This document shows, in pieces, positions 47,800 through 55,700 of a DNA stretch of 64,000 nucleotides. Position 1 is the first letter of the stretch; each line of letters starts with the position of its first letter. Origin of the DNA: Chryseobacterium herbae. GTDB taxonomy: Bacteria > Bacteroidota > Bacteroidia > Flavobacteriales > Weeksellaceae. Both the position numbers and the translations under genes were made by a program. The notes under the pieces are model-generated. The model saw only the letters and a list, made by a program, of their open reading frames with translations, searched no databases and had not been told where the DNA came from. The DNA is taken from positions 186,001 to 250,000 of the forward strand of contig NZ_JAOAMU010000004.1 in NCBI RefSeq assembly GCF_025154075.1. Direction: 5' to 3'.

Positions 47800-48219
47800 A
47801 TGAAAAAGATTTTCAGCTTAGTGATCTTATGCATCAGCATTTTATCTTTTGCCCAGACAAAAGCACCATTTATCGGTCATAGAAGTTTTAATATCGTTGA
47901 AGGATTCAGTGGATCGGGAACTCCGTCTTATTACCTGGATGTGAAGAAAAACGGCGATGTCTATTTCGGGTTTGTTCAGGTCAATCAGGCAGACAGAACT
48001 GAAACTACAGAAGAAGTGAATGCAGGAAAATACAATCCCAAAGTCATGAAGGTAGTTTTCAAAAAGTATGGCGAAAACTTCTATGTGAAATTTGACAAAG
48101 ACAACATCTACCTTACCGATAAAGAAGGAAACATCCAGAAATCTGAAGACTGCTGTTCTTCTATGGAAAGCGCTTCCAACGACACCTGTACCTGCGAAAG
48201 CAAACTGTACAAGAAATGA
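47800..48219 (+). CDS. Small secreted protein of unknown function
   Basis: 139 aa from the ATG at 47800; an in-frame GTG at 47704 gives a weak N-terminus and lies before the -7 box. Signal peptide 1-18 (ILSFAQ). The mature protein is a small beta-rich domain (PSYYLDVKKNGDVYFGFVQV, MKVVFKKYGENFYVKFDKDN) ending in a Cys-rich tail with four Cys in the last 25 residues (EDCC, CTC). It overlaps the next gene by 4 bp. Function unknown. Confidence 0.7.
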   Translation: MKKIFSLVILCISILSFAQTKAPFIGHRSFNIVEGFSGSGTPSYYLDVKKNGDVYFGFVQVNQADRTETTEEVNAGKYNPKVMKVVFKKYGENFYVKFDKDNIYLTDKEGNIQKSEDCCSSMESASNDTCTCESKLYKK

Positions 48220-49187
48220 AAACATTAAAGTTCCTGTTAATCCTCCTTCTCGTTGTTTCATGCGGCAGAAAAAAGAATCATCCTTATACTTTTTATTACT
48301 GGAAAACTCAGCTTAAGTTGGATCAGGAAGAGAAAAAAGCATTGGACAAGGCTTCAGTTCCTTATGTGTACACAAGATTTTTCGATATAGATAAAATCGG
48401 CGGACAGTTTCAGCCGGTTGCCGTGATTACGAAAGACAAAAGTTTCCAGACGGATAAACAGATTGTTCCGACTGTGTTTATTACCAATCAGTCAATGTAC
48501 CGTATTTCTTCGGATGAGATCAGATTTCTGGCAAAAAATATTCACAATCTGATTCAGAAGAAATCTAAAGAATATGGTTTAAAGATCAGCAATGAAATTC
48601 AGATTGATTGCGACTGGACCGCTGGAACCAGAAATGATTATTTTAAATTCTTAAAAGAACTGAAAAAGGTTTCCGGAAAAGAAATCACCTGTACTTTACG
48701 CCTTCATCAGGTTAAAGATAAAAACCAGACTGGAGTTCCACCTGTAGAAAAAGTCTACCTGATGTGCTACTCTACTTCCTCGCCATTGGAAAACTCCAAC
48801 AAGAACTCTATTCTGGATGTGACGATTTTAAAAAGTTACCTTTCCAAACTGGAAGATTACCCTGTAAAGAAAATAGAAGTCGCGCTGCCGATCTACTCCT
48901 GGGGAATTGTTACCAATCATCTTGAAAAGCATAAACTAATCAATGCCCTGTCCAGGAAAGATCTTGAAAACCCGGGATTCAAAAAAATCTCCGATAATGA
49001 AGTCGAAATTACAAAAGACGGTTTCTATTTCGGAAGCTTTCTGAGCAAAGGCTTCAGGATAAAGGTGGAAGAAATCTCTGACGAACAGCTGGAAGATGTC
49101 GTTCGTTTTCTGGAGAAAAAAATACCTGATTTTAATGTAATTTATTATCAATTAGATAGTAAATTTGTAAGTAACCGGGAATTTTAA
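48216..49187 (+). CDS. Lipoprotein of unknown function, TIM-barrel-like
   Basis: 323 aa. A lipoprotein signal peptide ends in LVVSC (Cys16). The body has strand-helix repeats with IQIDCDWTAGTRNDYFKFLK and VEKVYLMCYSTSSPLENS, recalling TIM-barrel glycosidase-like proteins, and an acid pair lies in the first of these motifs. The similarity is only by eye. It starts inside the end of the previous gene (ATGA overlap) and is 112 bp before the large exported protein, so the three are likely co-expressed. Confidence 0.6.
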   Translation: MKTLKFLLILLLVVSCGRKKNHPYTFYYWKTQLKLDQEEKKALDKASVPYVYTRFFDIDKIGGQFQPVAVITKDKSFQTDKQIVPTVFITNQSMYRISSDEIRFLAKNIHNLIQKKSKEYGLKISNEIQIDCDWTAGTRNDYFKFLKELKKVSGKEITCTLRLHQVKDKNQTGVPPVEKVYLMCYSTSSPLENSNKNSILDVTILKSYLSKLEDYPVKKIEVALPIYSWGIVTNHLEKHKLINALSRKDLENPGFKKISDNEVEITKDGFYFGSFLSKGFRIKVEEISDEQLEDVVRFLEKKIPDFNVIYYQLDSKFVSNREF

Positions 49188-49299
49188 AATTTTATCTCCT
49201 GCAGATTGAGCACTTTAAGCAGGTCTTAAATCCTGTTGACCATACAACTTTTGAATTCTATTGACATTTAATTATAAAAATAAAAACACCCTCAACTAT

Positions 49300-52032
49300 A
49301 TGAAAAAGTATATTCTTTCACTGGCGGTTCTATCGCTGTTTTATACTAAATCTGACGCCTGCGCATGGTCAGACCCCGATTATGAATACTTCAACCTGTT
49401 TACGCAAAGCATCATCAAGGATAAATCTTATCTTCCTTTCTTGCTCACGTATTCCAACAGGTTCTACGGTGATTATAAAAACATGACGATTCCTGACGAC
49501 AATATTGAGACATGGAAGAAATTCTTCAACAACCAGCTCAACTATTCGGAAACAGAGAATCTGGTGTACAAAATAAGCATGGATGATTTAAATGCTTTGA
49601 AAAACGGAACGCCAAGTAATCCTCTTTTGCAGAAACTGGGGACAGGATTTTACCAAAAGTATAAGGAAGGCATCGATTATTTAATTGAAGCAAAATATCT
49701 GGAGCCTTACATGAGCATCAATTATGTTGAAAGCCCGGATTCTTTTTACAACTACGGCCCCTCCAAAAAGCTCAATGCCACTTCCGTTGATTACGCTAAA
49801 ACAGTCAATGCATTGACTTCTCTATACAATGCCACAAGAAATCCAGAGATCAAGCAGCGCTACGGATATCAGCTGGTGCGTTTCAATCATTACACGAGAA
49901 ATTATGATGCCACTCTGGAAGCGTTCAAAACTTATATTGAACCTATCAAACAGAAAGGAACCGTGTATTTCATGGCGCTTGATCAGCTTGCCGGTGCTCA
50001 GAGAGGAAAGGAAATGAACAGTGATGCGAACTGGAACTTTTTCCAGGTTTTTATGAACAGCAAAGACCGTAAGGAATCTGCCTTCGTTTCCATGAAGCTT
50101 TCGGATACGGCTTCTTTCAGTAATATTATGAAAAGAGCGGGGACGAGCGATGAAAAGAACATGGCTTATTTCCTGTTGGGCTATGAAGGCTTCACAGACC
50201 CTATTCCGATCATGGAAAAAATGTACGATATCAATCCTGATTCTGAGATTCTGAAAGTAATGGCGGTGAGAAGTATCAATGAGCTTGAAAGAAGTTACCT
50301 TCCGATATATTACTATACTTCTGATGCTTCAGATAATGTTTATATGCAGAAAGGAAATGCAGATGATCACGACAAAGTTTCCACCGATACAAAATCTGAA
50401 CCAGCAGCTGCAGAAGTAAAAAAAGAAGAGAAGCTTTCATTCTGGCAGAAGATCGTAAGGTTTTTCAAAAATCTTTTCGGAGGTTCAAAATCTGACAGCG
50501 CGAATGGTGGCAAAAATGATAAGAGTGATGATGAGCTATTGAACAACCCGGACAGAATACCGTTCTACACCAAATCAGGTTATGGCTATGATGAAAAAAC
50601 GAAAGATTATCTGGACAATCTGGAAAAATTCACGGAGAAAACCAAGAAGGTCTCTAAGGATGAATACTGGCAGATCGCCGATGCTTATCTTAAGTTTTTG
50701 AAAAAAGACTATAAAGCCAGTTCCGAAATTCTGGAAGATATCAAAACAACCAACCCGGAATATCTGGAAGAAATCAAAAGAATGAAAGTCCTGAATGATA
50801 TCGTTTCGCATCCTAAGGTTGATGCTGAATTCGAGGATCATCTGATGAAAGACTATGCAGATTATTTCGTTAAAAAAGAAGTGAAGAAAGATACCGCAGC
50901 CGTTGCAGATTATGACTATTACGGTGAAACTCCGTCTACAGCAGACTTTCTTAAAGATGTTCTTGCGAACCGTTACTTCTTACAGGGTGAGGATGGAAAA
51001 TCATTCTTAATGAACAATAAACTGTCCGACCTTCAGTACAACCCGAATTCAAGTCTGGTAAAAAGTGTTGAAGACTTTTACAAGAAACCGAACAAGACCC
51101 AGTTTGAACAGCAAATCATTGCCAAAAACATGGACAACGTAGGAAATATTGATGCGTTCTTCAGCATGATCTATGGAGATAGAGCTATGAAACAGGCCGA
51201 TTTTGAAAAGGCCAAATCATATTACGAGAAAGCCCAAGGCTTTGCAGGAATTCCAAGAATGAATTATGACTGGACCGATAAAGGCGAAAAGATCACTGCG
51301 AAACAATATGCAGCCGGCGAATACAATGGATTCAGAGATATTTCCAATCTGGTCTTCGGACATAATGTATGGGAAAGTTTCGGAAGTGCTGAAACTGAAA
51401 GTATGGAGGCTGAAGATTATACTGCGTTCCCTTTCATTAAAAACAGCATGAATAAACTGGAACTGGCAGATGCATTGATCCAGCTTAAAAAGATCAGCAG
51501 CGGAACGGATGAAAAGGCAGCTGCAGCTAGCCAGCTTATCGGAAATCTAATGTACAACACTTCAAGTTTAGGCTACTACCGTCAAATATTTGTGATGGAT
51601 ATCGACAACACCAATGGTGGAAAATATGACTTCTGGAACACGGACAGAAAGAATCCGTACAAGTATTATTATAAGAATTTCCTTTATACCACTTATATTG
51701 AGCCTGATAATTTCGACCTCGCGATCAATTATTATCAGAAGACCCTGAAGCTTTCGAAAGACAAGGAACAAAGAGCAAGAGCTCTCTTCCAGATGGCCAG
51801 TGCAGAGCAAGGAAAGTATTATCAGTATGAAGCGAAAAATGTAAGTACCATTGACTATTCAGATCCTAAATACTCTGAAAAGGAACAGGCTCATCAAACT
51901 GAACTGGACAATATCAGAAATGAAAAATACAGAACGTATTTTGCCCAGCTGAAATCCCAATATGCAGATACGGAAACACTGAAAGGACTGTCAGGAAGCT
52001 GCAGTTATTTCGGATATTTTCTGAAAAGATAA
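49300..52032 (+). CDS. Large secreted protein of unknown function
   Basis: 910 aa using the ATG at 49300; an upstream TTG (49261) is an unlikely start because the signal peptide (KKYILSLAVLSLFYTKSDA) begins at 49300. The protein is rich in Tyr, Lys, Asp and helical, with repeat-like segments (QKYKEGIDYLIEAKYL, FEKAKSYYEKAQGF) that look like degenerate TPR units. Residues about 335-430 form a charged, disordered linker, inside which FWQKIVRFFKNLFG (near 380) is a strongly amphipathic helix. I do not recognise the family. Confidence 0.65.
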   Translation: MKKYILSLAVLSLFYTKSDACAWSDPDYEYFNLFTQSIIKDKSYLPFLLTYSNRFYGDYKNMTIPDDNIETWKKFFNNQLNYSETENLVYKISMDDLNALKNGTPSNPLLQKLGTGFYQKYKEGIDYLIEAKYLEPYMSINYVESPDSFYNYGPSKKLNATSVDYAKTVNALTSLYNATRNPEIKQRYGYQLVRFNHYTRNYDATLEAFKTYIEPIKQKGTVYFMALDQLAGAQRGKEMNSDANWNFFQVFMNSKDRKESAFVSMKLSDTASFSNIMKRAGTSDEKNMAYFLLGYEGFTDPIPIMEKMYDINPDSEILKVMAVRSINELERSYLPIYYYTSDASDNVYMQKGNADDHDKVSTDTKSEPAAAEVKKEEKLSFWQKIVRFFKNLFGGSKSDSANGGKNDKSDDELLNNPDRIPFYTKSGYGYDEKTKDYLDNLEKFTEKTKKVSKDEYWQIADAYLKFLKKDYKASSEILEDIKTTNPEYLEEIKRMKVLNDIVSHPKVDAEFEDHLMKDYADYFVKKEVKKDTAAVADYDYYGETPSTADFLKDVLANRYFLQGEDGKSFLMNNKLSDLQYNPNSSLVKSVEDFYKKPNKTQFEQQIIAKNMDNVGNIDAFFSMIYGDRAMKQADFEKAKSYYEKAQGFAGIPRMNYDWTDKGEKITAKQYAAGEYNGFRDISNLVFGHNVWESFGSAETESMEAEDYTAFPFIKNSMNKLELADALIQLKKISSGTDEKAAAASQLIGNLMYNTSSLGYYRQIFVMDIDNTNGGKYDFWNTDRKNPYKYYYKNFLYTTYIEPDNFDLAINYYQKTLKLSKDKEQRARALFQMASAEQGKYYQYEAKNVSTIDYSDPKYSEKEQAHQTELDNIRNEKYRTYFAQLKSQYADTETLKGLSGSCSYFGYFLKR

Positions 52033-52127
52033 TTTACTGATACACAGATAACAATATTTTAATAGAAGAAATTTTCTTATTTTTAGGGTTAAGGAAAAAG
52101 GAAATTTCTTTTATTAAAAAAAACATT

Positions 52128-52586
52128 ATGGATAACAATTCTTCAGCAAAGAAAGAAAGTTTTGATGCAGATCACGGTTTTATTTTCATGCAGACATGGC
52201 CGTCGGTTTTACGATGGATATTGGTTTTACCCGTAGCTCTCATCATTTTTTTATTAACAAACGGATTATCAAATTGGGCGATGAAAATATCATCTGCAGA
52301 TTGGTTTATATATACCGTTTCGTTTGTTTTTCATACCCTTGCAAGTGCGGTTTTTGTCTATTATGGCGCAGCAACAGCACCTGGTGCGAGAAAAATCGTA
52401 ATGGCGATTTTATCTGTTATTTTAATCGCCGCTGCCATTGTAGTTTTCACTATTCCTCAAGAAAGGTATAATACCCGAGATCTGAGTGCTACTTTAAAAA
52501 TAATCAATGTAGTAAGTACAATTTTAGGAATTGTTCTAGCTTATTTCTGGAGAAAACAAAAACCCAATCAACAGAACTTAGAATAA
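52128..52586 (+). CDS. Small membrane protein of unknown function
   Basis: 152 aa with four hydrophobic segments (about 23-42, 55-77, 85-106 and 120-140). It has a short acidic N-terminus with no signal peptide and ends KPNQQNLE. It lies 95 bp after the large secreted protein on the same strand, with an AT-rich gap, so co-transcription is possible but not shown. No function is suggested. Confidence 0.6.
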   Translation: MDNNSSAKKESFDADHGFIFMQTWPSVLRWILVLPVALIIFLLTNGLSNWAMKISSADWFIYTVSFVFHTLASAVFVYYGAATAPGARKIVMAILSVILIAAAIVVFTIPQERYNTRDLSATLKIINVVSTILGIVLAYFWRKQKPNQQNLE

Positions 52587-52644
52587 GGGCATCCATTTAT
52601 TTTTCCGTTGAGAAAAACCAAATAAGCCACAACGATTTCATCCT

Positions 52645-52735
52645 GTTAACGTTTAATTTTGAGGAAGGTAAGACTGTAACCGCGTCACTGATGAAGCCAT
52701 CGGTATTCGCTTAATCGAATCAATGAAATTGATCA
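52645..52735 (+). repeat. Dispersed intergenic repeat, family A, copy 2
   Basis: Same element as 5485-5582 in the opposite orientation: GTTAACGTTTA, TTTTGAGGAAGG, GCGTCACTG and the shared end CGCTTAATCGAATCAATGAA. It lies between the convergent genes ending at 52586 and 52831. Confidence 0.8.
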
Positions 52736-52817
52736 AGTATATCGATTAAACCATGACCCGCATCCCGAAACCTTATGAGGCACTAAATTGATACCTTAAA
52801 CATCTTACAATCATTAT

Positions 52818-52846
52818 AAAAAAGGAATCATTACGATTCCTTTTTT
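52818..52846 (-). terminator. Terminator overlapping the end of the iron-permease-like gene
   Basis: AAAAAAGGAATC (52818-52829) pairs with GATTCCTTTTTT (52835-52846), loop ATTAC. The gene's stop codon (52831-52833) lies in the loop, so the last codons form one arm. It may also stop the opposite strand. Confidence 0.85.
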
Positions 52847-53328
52847 TGTTGTTGTTTCTGAAGCCATTCTTCATGTTTATGTTTAAAAAAATCGTGCTTA
52901 TAATTCTGATTTCTTTTGGCAGCATCTATAGAATGTGAGGTGTGAATATCATCATCTTCTTCCGCAAAATCAGCGAGTTTTTCGTAATAACAGTGAAGCT
53001 GATCCAGTTCTTTTTCGGTCAGATCTTCAATATCTACAATTCTGTTGCTCGCTTTTTCATTGGCGGCGAGAAGTTCATTCAGCTTGATCTGTATGGCTTT
53101 GGAGTCTTTGTTCTGCGCTTTCTGAATTAAGAAAACCATCAGAAAAGTAATAATCGTAGTTCCGGTATTGATCACGAGCTGCCAGGTTTCAGAATAGTGA
53201 AAAAGAGGTCCTGAAGCTGCCCATATCACCACTACCAGCACGGCTCCGATAAATGCATAGGAGCTTCCGGTAAATTTAGTTGCCCAATCTGAAAATTTTT
53301 CAAAAAGGTTATTGTTCTTCTGGCTCAT
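52831..53328 (-). CDS. Low-affinity iron permease family protein
   Basis: 165 aa from the ATG at 53328; a longer in-frame start at 53532 lacks a plausible N-terminus and covers a repeat, so it is rejected. Two hydrophobic segments (FIGAVLVVVIWAASGPLF and LVINTGTTIITFLMVFLIQK) and DSKAIQIKLNELLAANEKAS match the low-affinity iron permease (FET4-like) family. The C-terminus is charged (KHDFFKHKHEEWLQKQQQ). It follows the PepSY gene by 200 bp and may belong to the same iron-linked region, although the repeats between them argue against one transcript. Confidence 0.7.
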   Translation of the reverse strand: MSQKNNNLFEKFSDWATKFTGSSYAFIGAVLVVVIWAASGPLFHYSETWQLVINTGTTIITFLMVFLIQKAQNKDSKAIQIKLNELLAANEKASNRIVDIEDLTEKELDQLHCYYEKLADFAEEDDDIHTSHSIDAAKRNQNYKHDFFKHKHEEWLQKQQQKKES

Positions 53329-53389
53329 GGTTTCGATTCTTTTAATGAATAAATGTATTGAATTAACTTGAATCGGGGATGTTTTTTGG

Positions 53390-53417
53390 GATGGAAGATG
53401 GAAGTTTGAAGATGGAC
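53390..53417 (+). repeat. Heptamer array H8
   Basis: Four units in a row: GATGGAA, GATGGAA, GTTTGAA, GATGGAC. It faces H9 at the end of the PepSY gene. Confidence 0.65.
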
Positions 53418-53528
53418 GTACTATTTCACGGTGAAATTGTAGCTGTCTTTTGATAGAACGGTTCAGATTTGTTTTGTTTTCTATCTCTCTTGCAGATGGG
53501 GGCAACGCGGATATTATTTTGACTTTGG

Positions 53529-53556
53529 TCAACTTCCTGCTCCCATCTTCCCACTT
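53529..53556 (-). repeat. Heptamer array H9 at the PepSY gene 3-prime end
   Basis: On the minus strand: GGAAGTG, GGAAGAT, GGGAGCA, GGAAGTT. It covers the last nine codons and the stop codon of the PepSY gene and points toward H8. Confidence 0.55.
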
Positions 53557-54743
53557 CCCTTCTTAAACCTGTGCCACCAGATCAGAAATCCTGTCACAGG
53601 TAATGAACACCCAATCAGTGAAACGATGAAATAGAGAATGACACTCGGCAGTCCCATGATTTCTCCTGTGTGGAGAGGTTTTGCTAAAGCGGTGAACTGT
53701 TTATTCAATGGTTTATCTGAAAATAATTCTTTGGTTTTAAAAACTCCGGTTTTGTCGAAAGTGATTTCATCCGGAAGCATCATGCCCAGGAAATTTTGGG
53801 TATTGGTCTTGATGACAACGTATCGTGGATTTTCTTTGTTGGGAAGTTCGATGCTGGTCACCGCTGTATAAGGAAGCTGCTTGTTGGATAGCTCAAGGAT
53901 CTTGTCTATAGATGCTGAAGCTGTATTTTTAAGGTTCTTTTTTTCATCCTGTTTCTGCAGCATATCTTTAAGGAGACCTCCGAAAGGATCATCACCGCTT
54001 TTCTCTTCGGCAATACGATCAATTGAGGAACCGCCTAAGCTTACAATAAGTCCATTTTTCACCCATGGATACGTCACATATAATCCTGTAACAGCAATGA
54101 AGAAAAGCATCAAAAAGGTGTAGAAACCCAGTGTATTATGCAGGTCGTAATTCACGCGCTGAAATTTAGCTTTGAGTTTTACGGTGAGTCCCTGTTTCAG
54201 GAACTTCAGTTTTTTGGGAAGCCATAGAATCAATCCTGAAATTAACAATAGACAAAATATCAGGACAGATGCCCCAACAATTTGTCGTCCGGCATTTCCC
54301 ATCATGAGGTTTCGGTGAATATCCAGAACAACTTCAAAAAACTGGTTGGCTCCTGTTTCGGCTTGGCCCAGAATCTTACCCGTATATTGATTGTAGTATG
54401 AGCTTTTATCCAATTGGTTTTCGCGATAGGAAACAACATAACTTCTATTTTTGCTGTCCGGTATGAGAAGTCCGGTAAGTTCTTTTCCGTTTTTCAGTAA
54501 TCCGGTCTGGATCTGATCCGGAGTTTGGGAAACCTGTGAGCCAGCAGTGATATAAACCATATCTTTATTGTAAAGGTCTATGATCTGATTTTTGAAAGCA
54601 TACAGACATCCGGTAATACACATTACAAACACAACACTACTCGAAAGAAGCCCCAGCCAAAGATGGACGATCCACATCAGATATTTGATGAGTGATTCAT
54701 TTTTTCTCCGTTTTCTGTAAAGGCTTTTAAATAATGATTTCAT
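53529..54743 (-). CDS. PepSY-associated transmembrane protein
   Basis: 404 aa. Four transmembrane segments (about 23-48, 155-180, 200-225 and 355-380) surrounding periplasmic PepSY-like regions, the layout of PepSY-TM/PiuB-like proteins often linked to siderophore iron release or reduction. Motifs include WIVHLWLGLLSSSVVFVMCI, ALNDIH-like VVLDIHRNLMMGNAGRQIVG and GFLIWWHRFKKG. The last codons (encoding KGSGKMGAGS) are heptamer-phased and run into array H9. Its neighbour is the lipoprotein and receptor upstream, across a 321-bp repeat-rich gap. Confidence 0.8.
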   Translation of the reverse strand: MKSLFKSLYRKRRKNESLIKYLMWIVHLWLGLLSSSVVFVMCITGCLYAFKNQIIDLYNKDMVYITAGSQVSQTPDQIQTGLLKNGKELTGLLIPDSKNRSYVVSYRENQLDKSSYYNQYTGKILGQAETGANQFFEVVLDIHRNLMMGNAGRQIVGASVLIFCLLLISGLILWLPKKLKFLKQGLTVKLKAKFQRVNYDLHNTLGFYTFLMLFFIAVTGLYVTYPWVKNGLIVSLGGSSIDRIAEEKSGDDPFGGLLKDMLQKQDEKKNLKNTASASIDKILELSNKQLPYTAVTSIELPNKENPRYVVIKTNTQNFLGMMLPDEITFDKTGVFKTKELFSDKPLNKQFTALAKPLHTGEIMGLPSVILYFIVSLIGCSLPVTGFLIWWHRFKKGSGKMGAGS

Positions 54744-54753
54744 TGGGAGTTTT

Positions 54754-54850
54754 GGGTGCGGGTTTCGGGTTTCGAGATTCGGGTTTGAGAGTAGAGTGTT
54801 TTAGAGTTTTAGCGTTGCGGGTTTATGAGATTCGGGTTGCGGGGTTGGGG
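54754..54850 (+). repeat. Heptamer-phased G-rich array H5
   Basis: Seven clean units from 54754 (GGGTGCG, GGTTTCG, GGTTTCG, AGATTCG, GGTTTGA, GAGTAGA, GTGTTTT), then units of 7-8 bases continuing the pattern. It lies just upstream of the PepSY gene, on the opposite strand. Confidence 0.65.
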
Positions 54851-54860
54851 ACTTTCACAT

Positions 54861-54890
54861 TTCACTTGCGAAGCAAAATTCACTATTGAC
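54861..54890 (-). repeat. Dispersed repeat, family B, copy 1
   Basis: Read on the minus strand it matches 58097-58126 at 27 of 30 bases; both copies are heptamer-phased around TTTTGCT-TYGCAAG, which forms a small TTGC/GCAA hairpin. Confidence 0.7.
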
Positions 54891-54914
54891 ATTTCAGTTT
54901 CCGACTACATTCCC

Positions 54915-54969
54915 TTTAACAGCAAAAACATTAAGACAGGAATACTGCCTTAATGTTTTTGCTGTTAAA
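54915..54969 (-). terminator. Long hairpin between the lipoprotein and PepSY genes
   Basis: The inverted arms of about 24 bases (54915-54939 and 54945-54969) carry one mismatch and end in T-rich sequence on both strands. It may end the receptor-lipoprotein transcript before the PepSY gene. Confidence 0.65.
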
Positions 54970-55017
54970 ATTTGATATGAATGTTTCTTGGTATTAGAAT
55001 AGAAGGACGAAGCATTA

Positions 55018-55038
55018 TGACTTCCCTCTTCCGTCTTC
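55018..55038 (-). repeat. Heptamer units H10
   Basis: On the minus strand: GAAGACG, GAAGAGG, GAAGTCA. It lies shortly after the lipoprotein stop and points toward H5. Confidence 0.45.
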
Positions 55039-55064
55039 GGACCTTCATTAAGTTTAAAACTTAA

Positions 55065-55682
55065 TTATTTTCTTCCTTTGAACTTGATGTCTTTTACGAT
55101 CTCTTCGAATTTCGTATAGTGTTCCGGGGTAAGAGCGGTCTTGATCGCTGCTTTTCTCTGGGCATCAAATTTTCCCCAGTATTCTTTAGCAAGATCATTG
55201 TTTCCGTGATAGACATCGTGAGCATCATTGAATGCTTTTTCAAATGCATCGTTGGCAGCATTCACTACTTTGAATTCATCTTCTGAAAGCTGACCCTCAG
55301 TTTTGATTCTTTCAAGAAGTGCATTGTCATATCTCGGTCTTTTTCTTGAATTTTCATCAACGAATTTGTTGAACTTCTCCATCTGAGGAGCATCAAGAAC
55401 TTTAGCCATTTCAACAGACTGCTGTGCTCTCAGTTCTTCATTTTTGATTCCCAATGCCACGCGGTCCATATTTCCACCCTGCGCTTTTGCAGCCTGGAAG
55501 TTCTGCTCCTGAAGGTCCTGGTATTTTTTCGTAATCCCGTCAAAGCTTTTCACCTGATCCGGGGTAAGCTGTACTTCAGTTTTGAACTGATTATAGTCGA
55601 TTCCTTTCTTTTTGTCTCCTGAACATGCAACAGATGCTGCAGCAAGAGCAAAGGCTAAGAATAATGTTTTTACGCTTTTCAT
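55065..55682 (-). CDS. Lipoprotein of unknown function, helical
   Basis: 205 aa. The lipobox is in AAASVAC (Cys20). The mature protein is almost wholly helical and charged, with two LTPDQ/LTPEH-like turns (QLTPDQVKSFDGITKKYQDL and TALTPEHYTKFEEIVKDIKF) that recall Spy/CpxP-type periplasmic proteins. It starts 18 bp after the receptor stop, so it is co-transcribed with the receptor at 55701. A role in the receptor's function or in metal handling is possible. Confidence 0.75.
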   Translation of the reverse strand: MKSVKTLFLAFALAAASVACSGDKKKGIDYNQFKTEVQLTPDQVKSFDGITKKYQDLQEQNFQAAKAQGGNMDRVALGIKNEELRAQQSVEMAKVLDAPQMEKFNKFVDENSRKRPRYDNALLERIKTEGQLSEDEFKVVNAANDAFEKAFNDAHDVYHGNNDLAKEYWGKFDAQRKAAIKTALTPEHYTKFEEIVKDIKFKGRK

Positions 55683-55700
55683 AATGAATAATTCTGCTGA

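Noticed and set aside
53329..53532. N-terminal extension of the iron-permease-like protein
   Set aside because: It encodes no recognisable segment, covers heptamer array H8 and overlaps the upstream gene; the ATG at 53328 fits the family.
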